The notes below the pieces were generated by a model. It did not search any database. It saw only the letters and a program-made list of their open reading frames with translations, and had not been told where the DNA came from. From positions 1 to 41,667 of the forward strand of contig MBRE01000041.1 of the NCBI GenBank assembly GCA_001698425.1: a DNA stretch of 41,667 nt, in the 5' to 3' direction. The position numbers and the translations under genes were made by a program. Position 1 is the stretch's first letter; each line of letters starts with the position of its first letter. This DNA comes from Oscillatoriales cyanobacterium USR001. Lineage in GTDB: Bacteria > Cyanobacteriota > Cyanobacteriia > Cyanobacteriales > Microcoleaceae. Below are positions 39,750 to 41,667 of this stretch, piece after piece.

Positions 39750-41261
39750 GTTTCAGTCCCGTTGCCGGGATTCTGTTAGTTGAAAGAAGAAAAGCTTTTC
39801 CGGCAGAACTTTCCGGGCTTTAGTTTCAGTCCCGTTGCCGGGATTCTGTTAGTTGAAAGAAGGATAAGATGCTTACCAACGCATCTATTTTCCTGTTTCA
39901 GTCCCGTTGCCGGGATTCTGTTAGTTGAAAGTAGGAGTGAGTGCCGGCTGTATGACCCAAAGCAGGTTTGTTTCAGTCCCGTTGCCGGGATTCTGTTAGT
40001 TGAAAGATTGGTGTTTTTTCAAACATTGGGCGAACGTCTTGGGGTTTCAGTCCCGTTGCCGGGATTCTGTTAGTTGAAAGTTCCCCTGACTCGTGCCATA
40101 AAGTAGTAATTAGGATGTTTCAGTCCCGTTGCCGGGATTCTGTTAGTTGAAAGCTTAAAATCGCTTTATCCCCATCGTTTCAGCAATTGTTTCAGTCCCG
40201 TTGCCGGGATTCTGTTAGTTGAAAGTAATCAACCGGTTCCGCCATTCTAATCAATTCACAATTCGTTTCAGTCCCGTTGCCGGGATTCTGTTAGTTGAAA
40301 GAACATAATCGCTGGATGGAAAACGTCGAAAAAAGGTTGTTTCAGTCCCGTTGCCGGGATTCTGTTAGTTGAAAGCAATTATGCGGTGGCTATTGGCAAC
40401 CTCATAGATTGTTTCAGTCCCGTTGCCGGGATTCTGTTAGTTGAAAGTAATTCTCGAACTTCTTTCAGGAAGTTACGATTTCAGTTTCAGTCCCGTTGCC
40501 GGGATTCTGTTAGTTGAAAGTGCTCTAGCGTTAGGGCAAAAAAAAGACCCGATAAGTTTCAGTCCCGTTGCCGGGATTCTGTTAGTTGAAAGCTACTACA
40601 ACTGCAACAAAAACAAATGGCAAAGTTCCCGCGTTTCAGTCCCGTTGCCGGGATTCTGTTAGTTGAAAGTTGTTCACACTCAAAAAAAAGAGGATACTAT
40701 CATGATAGTTTCAGTCCCGTTGCCGGGATTCTGTTAGTTGAAAGCACCAGATCCCAATGTGCAAGCCGTCGTGACAAGTGTGTTTCAGTCCCGTTGCCGG
40801 GATTCTGTTAGTTGAAAGTCTGTGCATTTTGCAGGTAAATAAATGAGAACCTGGTTTCAGTCCCGTTGCCGGGATTCTGTTAGTTGAAAGAATTATGAAG
40901 AAATTTGATAATAAAACCAAACCTATGGTTTCAGTCCCGTTGCCGGGATTCTGTTAGTTGAAAGAGTTAGCCGCACTTGCTGAGTTAATGAATGAGTTAT
41001 GTTTCAGTCCCGTTGCCGGGATTCTGTTAGTTGAAAGAAGGTGTCAGGTAGCTAACCGCCAAACTCCTTTATTGTTTCAGTCCCGTTGCCGGGATTCTGT
41101 TAGTTGAAAGAATTAGGCGTTATAAAAAGAGATAAATAAATAATGAGGTTTCAGTCCCGTTGCCGGGATTCTGTTAGTTGAAAGCGATCGTCATGTAGTG
41201 TTGAGCCGTGCGGGGCTTAATTTTGTTTCAGTCCCGTTGCCGGGATTCTGTTAGTTGAAAG
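39750..41261 (-). CRISPR. CRISPR array, 21 repeats / 20 spacers, type I-D-like repeat
   Basis: Repeats of 37 nt start at 39750, 39823, 39895, 39970, 40044, 40117, 40189, 40265, 40339, 40411, 40484, 40556, 40633, 40708, 40782, 40854, 40928, 41001, 41074, 41148 and 41225. All are identical by eye. Spacers are 35-40 nt. On the minus strand the repeat begins CTTTC and ends CCCGGCAACGGGACTGAAAC: a TCCCG/CGGGA hairpin followed by the 8-nt ACTGAAAC handle. This is the layout of the type I-D repeat of Synechocystis 6803 CRISPR1 (known to me as CTTTCC... CGGGACTGAAAC). Transcription is therefore inferred to be minus, with the leader to the right. No cas gene is in the window. Confidence 0.97.
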
Positions 41262-41413
41262 TCCGCCGGCTGAAACCCAGACAGACAAGGCATCCTGAAG
41301 CCAGTTTTCGTGAACCTCAAAAACACCTTCATTTCAGCCGACCTTATTGCCAGTAAATCGCAATAAATAGCCGACTTCAACTGTGTAAACTATTCATTTA
41401 TCAAGGTTCTAGC

Positions 41414-41465
41414 GATTTTCGTGAACCTCCCGAAGAAATTGCCCTCGCTTCGGTTCACGAAAATC
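41414..41465. promoter_or_regulatory. Leader inverted repeat / stem-loop
   Basis: GATTTTCGTGAACC (41414-41427) and GGTTCACGAAAATC (41452-41465) pair perfectly; CCGAAG/CTTCGG extends the stem to 18 bp with a 4-nt bulge (TCCC). It lies right at the expected transcription start, so it would be in the 5' end of the transcript or act as an operator. Confidence 0.85.
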
Positions 41466-41495
41466 ATAGTAAACCGAACATCACCACCTTGTCAA
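41466..41495 (-). promoter_or_regulatory. Candidate CRISPR array promoter
   Basis: Minus strand: TTGACA (41490-41495), 18 bp, TACTAT (41466-41471). Start expected near 41459, about 200 nt before the first repeat. Confidence 0.7.
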
Positions 41496-41513
41496 GTACC
41501 GAGTCCAAAGAAC

Positions 41514-41611
41514 TTACGCATCGAGCCCAGAAACCGGGTTTTTTAGAAAATCTGTCAGTCACAATGAAGTATTTTCCTAAAAAAACCCGGTTTCTTTGGT
41601 TGGGTGCGTAA
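41514..41611. repeat. Palindromic repeat with AAACCCGGTTTCT arms
   Basis: TTACGCA and, at the other end, TGCGTAA; inside, AGAAACCGGGTTTTTTAG and CTAAAAAAACCCGGTTTCT. About 98 bp, upstream of the CRISPR promoter. From here to the right edge (41667) only repeat-like GGGGCGGGTTCGCC text follows. Confidence 0.8.
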
Positions 41612-41667
41612 TACCATTTCTAAAAAAGTTTGCAACAATTTGGGTAGGGGCGGGTTCGCCAAAAATC

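Larger units (their letters stand above)
41262..41513 (-). promoter_or_regulatory. Putative CRISPR leader
   Basis: About 250 bp beyond the last repeat without coding content. It holds a promoter (41466-41495), a stem-loop (41414-41465) and the direct repeat TTTTCGTGAACCTC at 41305-41318 and 41416-41429 (111 bp apart). Confidence 0.65.

Noticed and set aside
39780..40811. Open frames with repeated FSPVAGILLVES text inside the CRISPR array
   Set aside because: They are translations of the CRISPR repeat itself; spacing and identity show an array, not a gene.

Overview
The window looks like chromosomal DNA from a filamentous, Oscillatoriales/Microcoleus-like cyanobacterium. The evidence is dense HIP1-type GCGATCGC sites, a GUN4 domain, an NDH-1 CO2-uptake operon, many Uma2 (DUF820) genes, heptamer tandem repeats, and a CRISPR repeat that closely resembles the type I-D repeat of Synechocystis 6803. 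No rRNA or tRNA genes were recognised.

Layout. 0-5 kb: the end of a GUN4 protein, a DUF559 nuclease ORF bracketed by 29-31 bp inverted repeats, a Uma2 gene, a secreted FAD oxidoreductase, a small TPR protein, gene remnants and palindromic elements. 5-12 kb (mostly minus strand): clpS, a DUF4231 membrane protein, then ndhF-ndhD-chp (CO2-uptake NDH-1 complex) with a beta-carbonic-anhydrase remnant between ndhF and ndhD. 12-19.6 kb: small cyanobacterial proteins, a beta-CASP RNase-like protein and a tandem pair of coiled-coil proteins. 19.8-28 kb: an accessory, conflict-type island. It holds an XRE regulator with an ImmA/IrrE peptidase, a minimal type-33 polymorphic toxin with a DUF4279 immunity candidate, DUF4058, an orphan HTH antitoxin-like gene, a two-gene AAA-ATPase (DUF3696-like) plus Cys-rich/PLD-like operon, and a tandem series of type II toxin-antitoxin modules, some decayed. 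28-39 kb: ilvC, a recent tandem Uma2 duplication, a membrane-anchored EEP phosphatase/nuclease, a pentapeptide protein, a SagB-type double nitroreductase, a CheY-like receiver, an Rpn nuclease, a DarG-like macro domain protein and mnmE. 39-41.3 kb: a DUF6883/DUF4926 pair and a CRISPR array of 21 identical 37-nt repeats.

The CRISPR locus is probably transcribed on the minus strand. A good sigma70-type promoter and an 18-bp interrupted stem-loop lie in the putative leader at 41.41-41.50 kb. One more identical repeat sits 770 bp beyond the distal end of the array, on the far side of the co-directional DUF6883/DUF4926 pair and 93 bp upstream of mnmE. This suggests the old end of the array was split by a gene cassette. 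No cas genes are in the window; they may lie to the right.

The best candidates for undescribed biology are the AAA-ATPase/PLD-like operon (23.0-25.8 kb), the split CRISPR tail, the minimal toxin/immunity pair, and the carbonic anhydrase relic inside the CO2-uptake operon. All family assignments come from reading motifs by eye; no database search was run.
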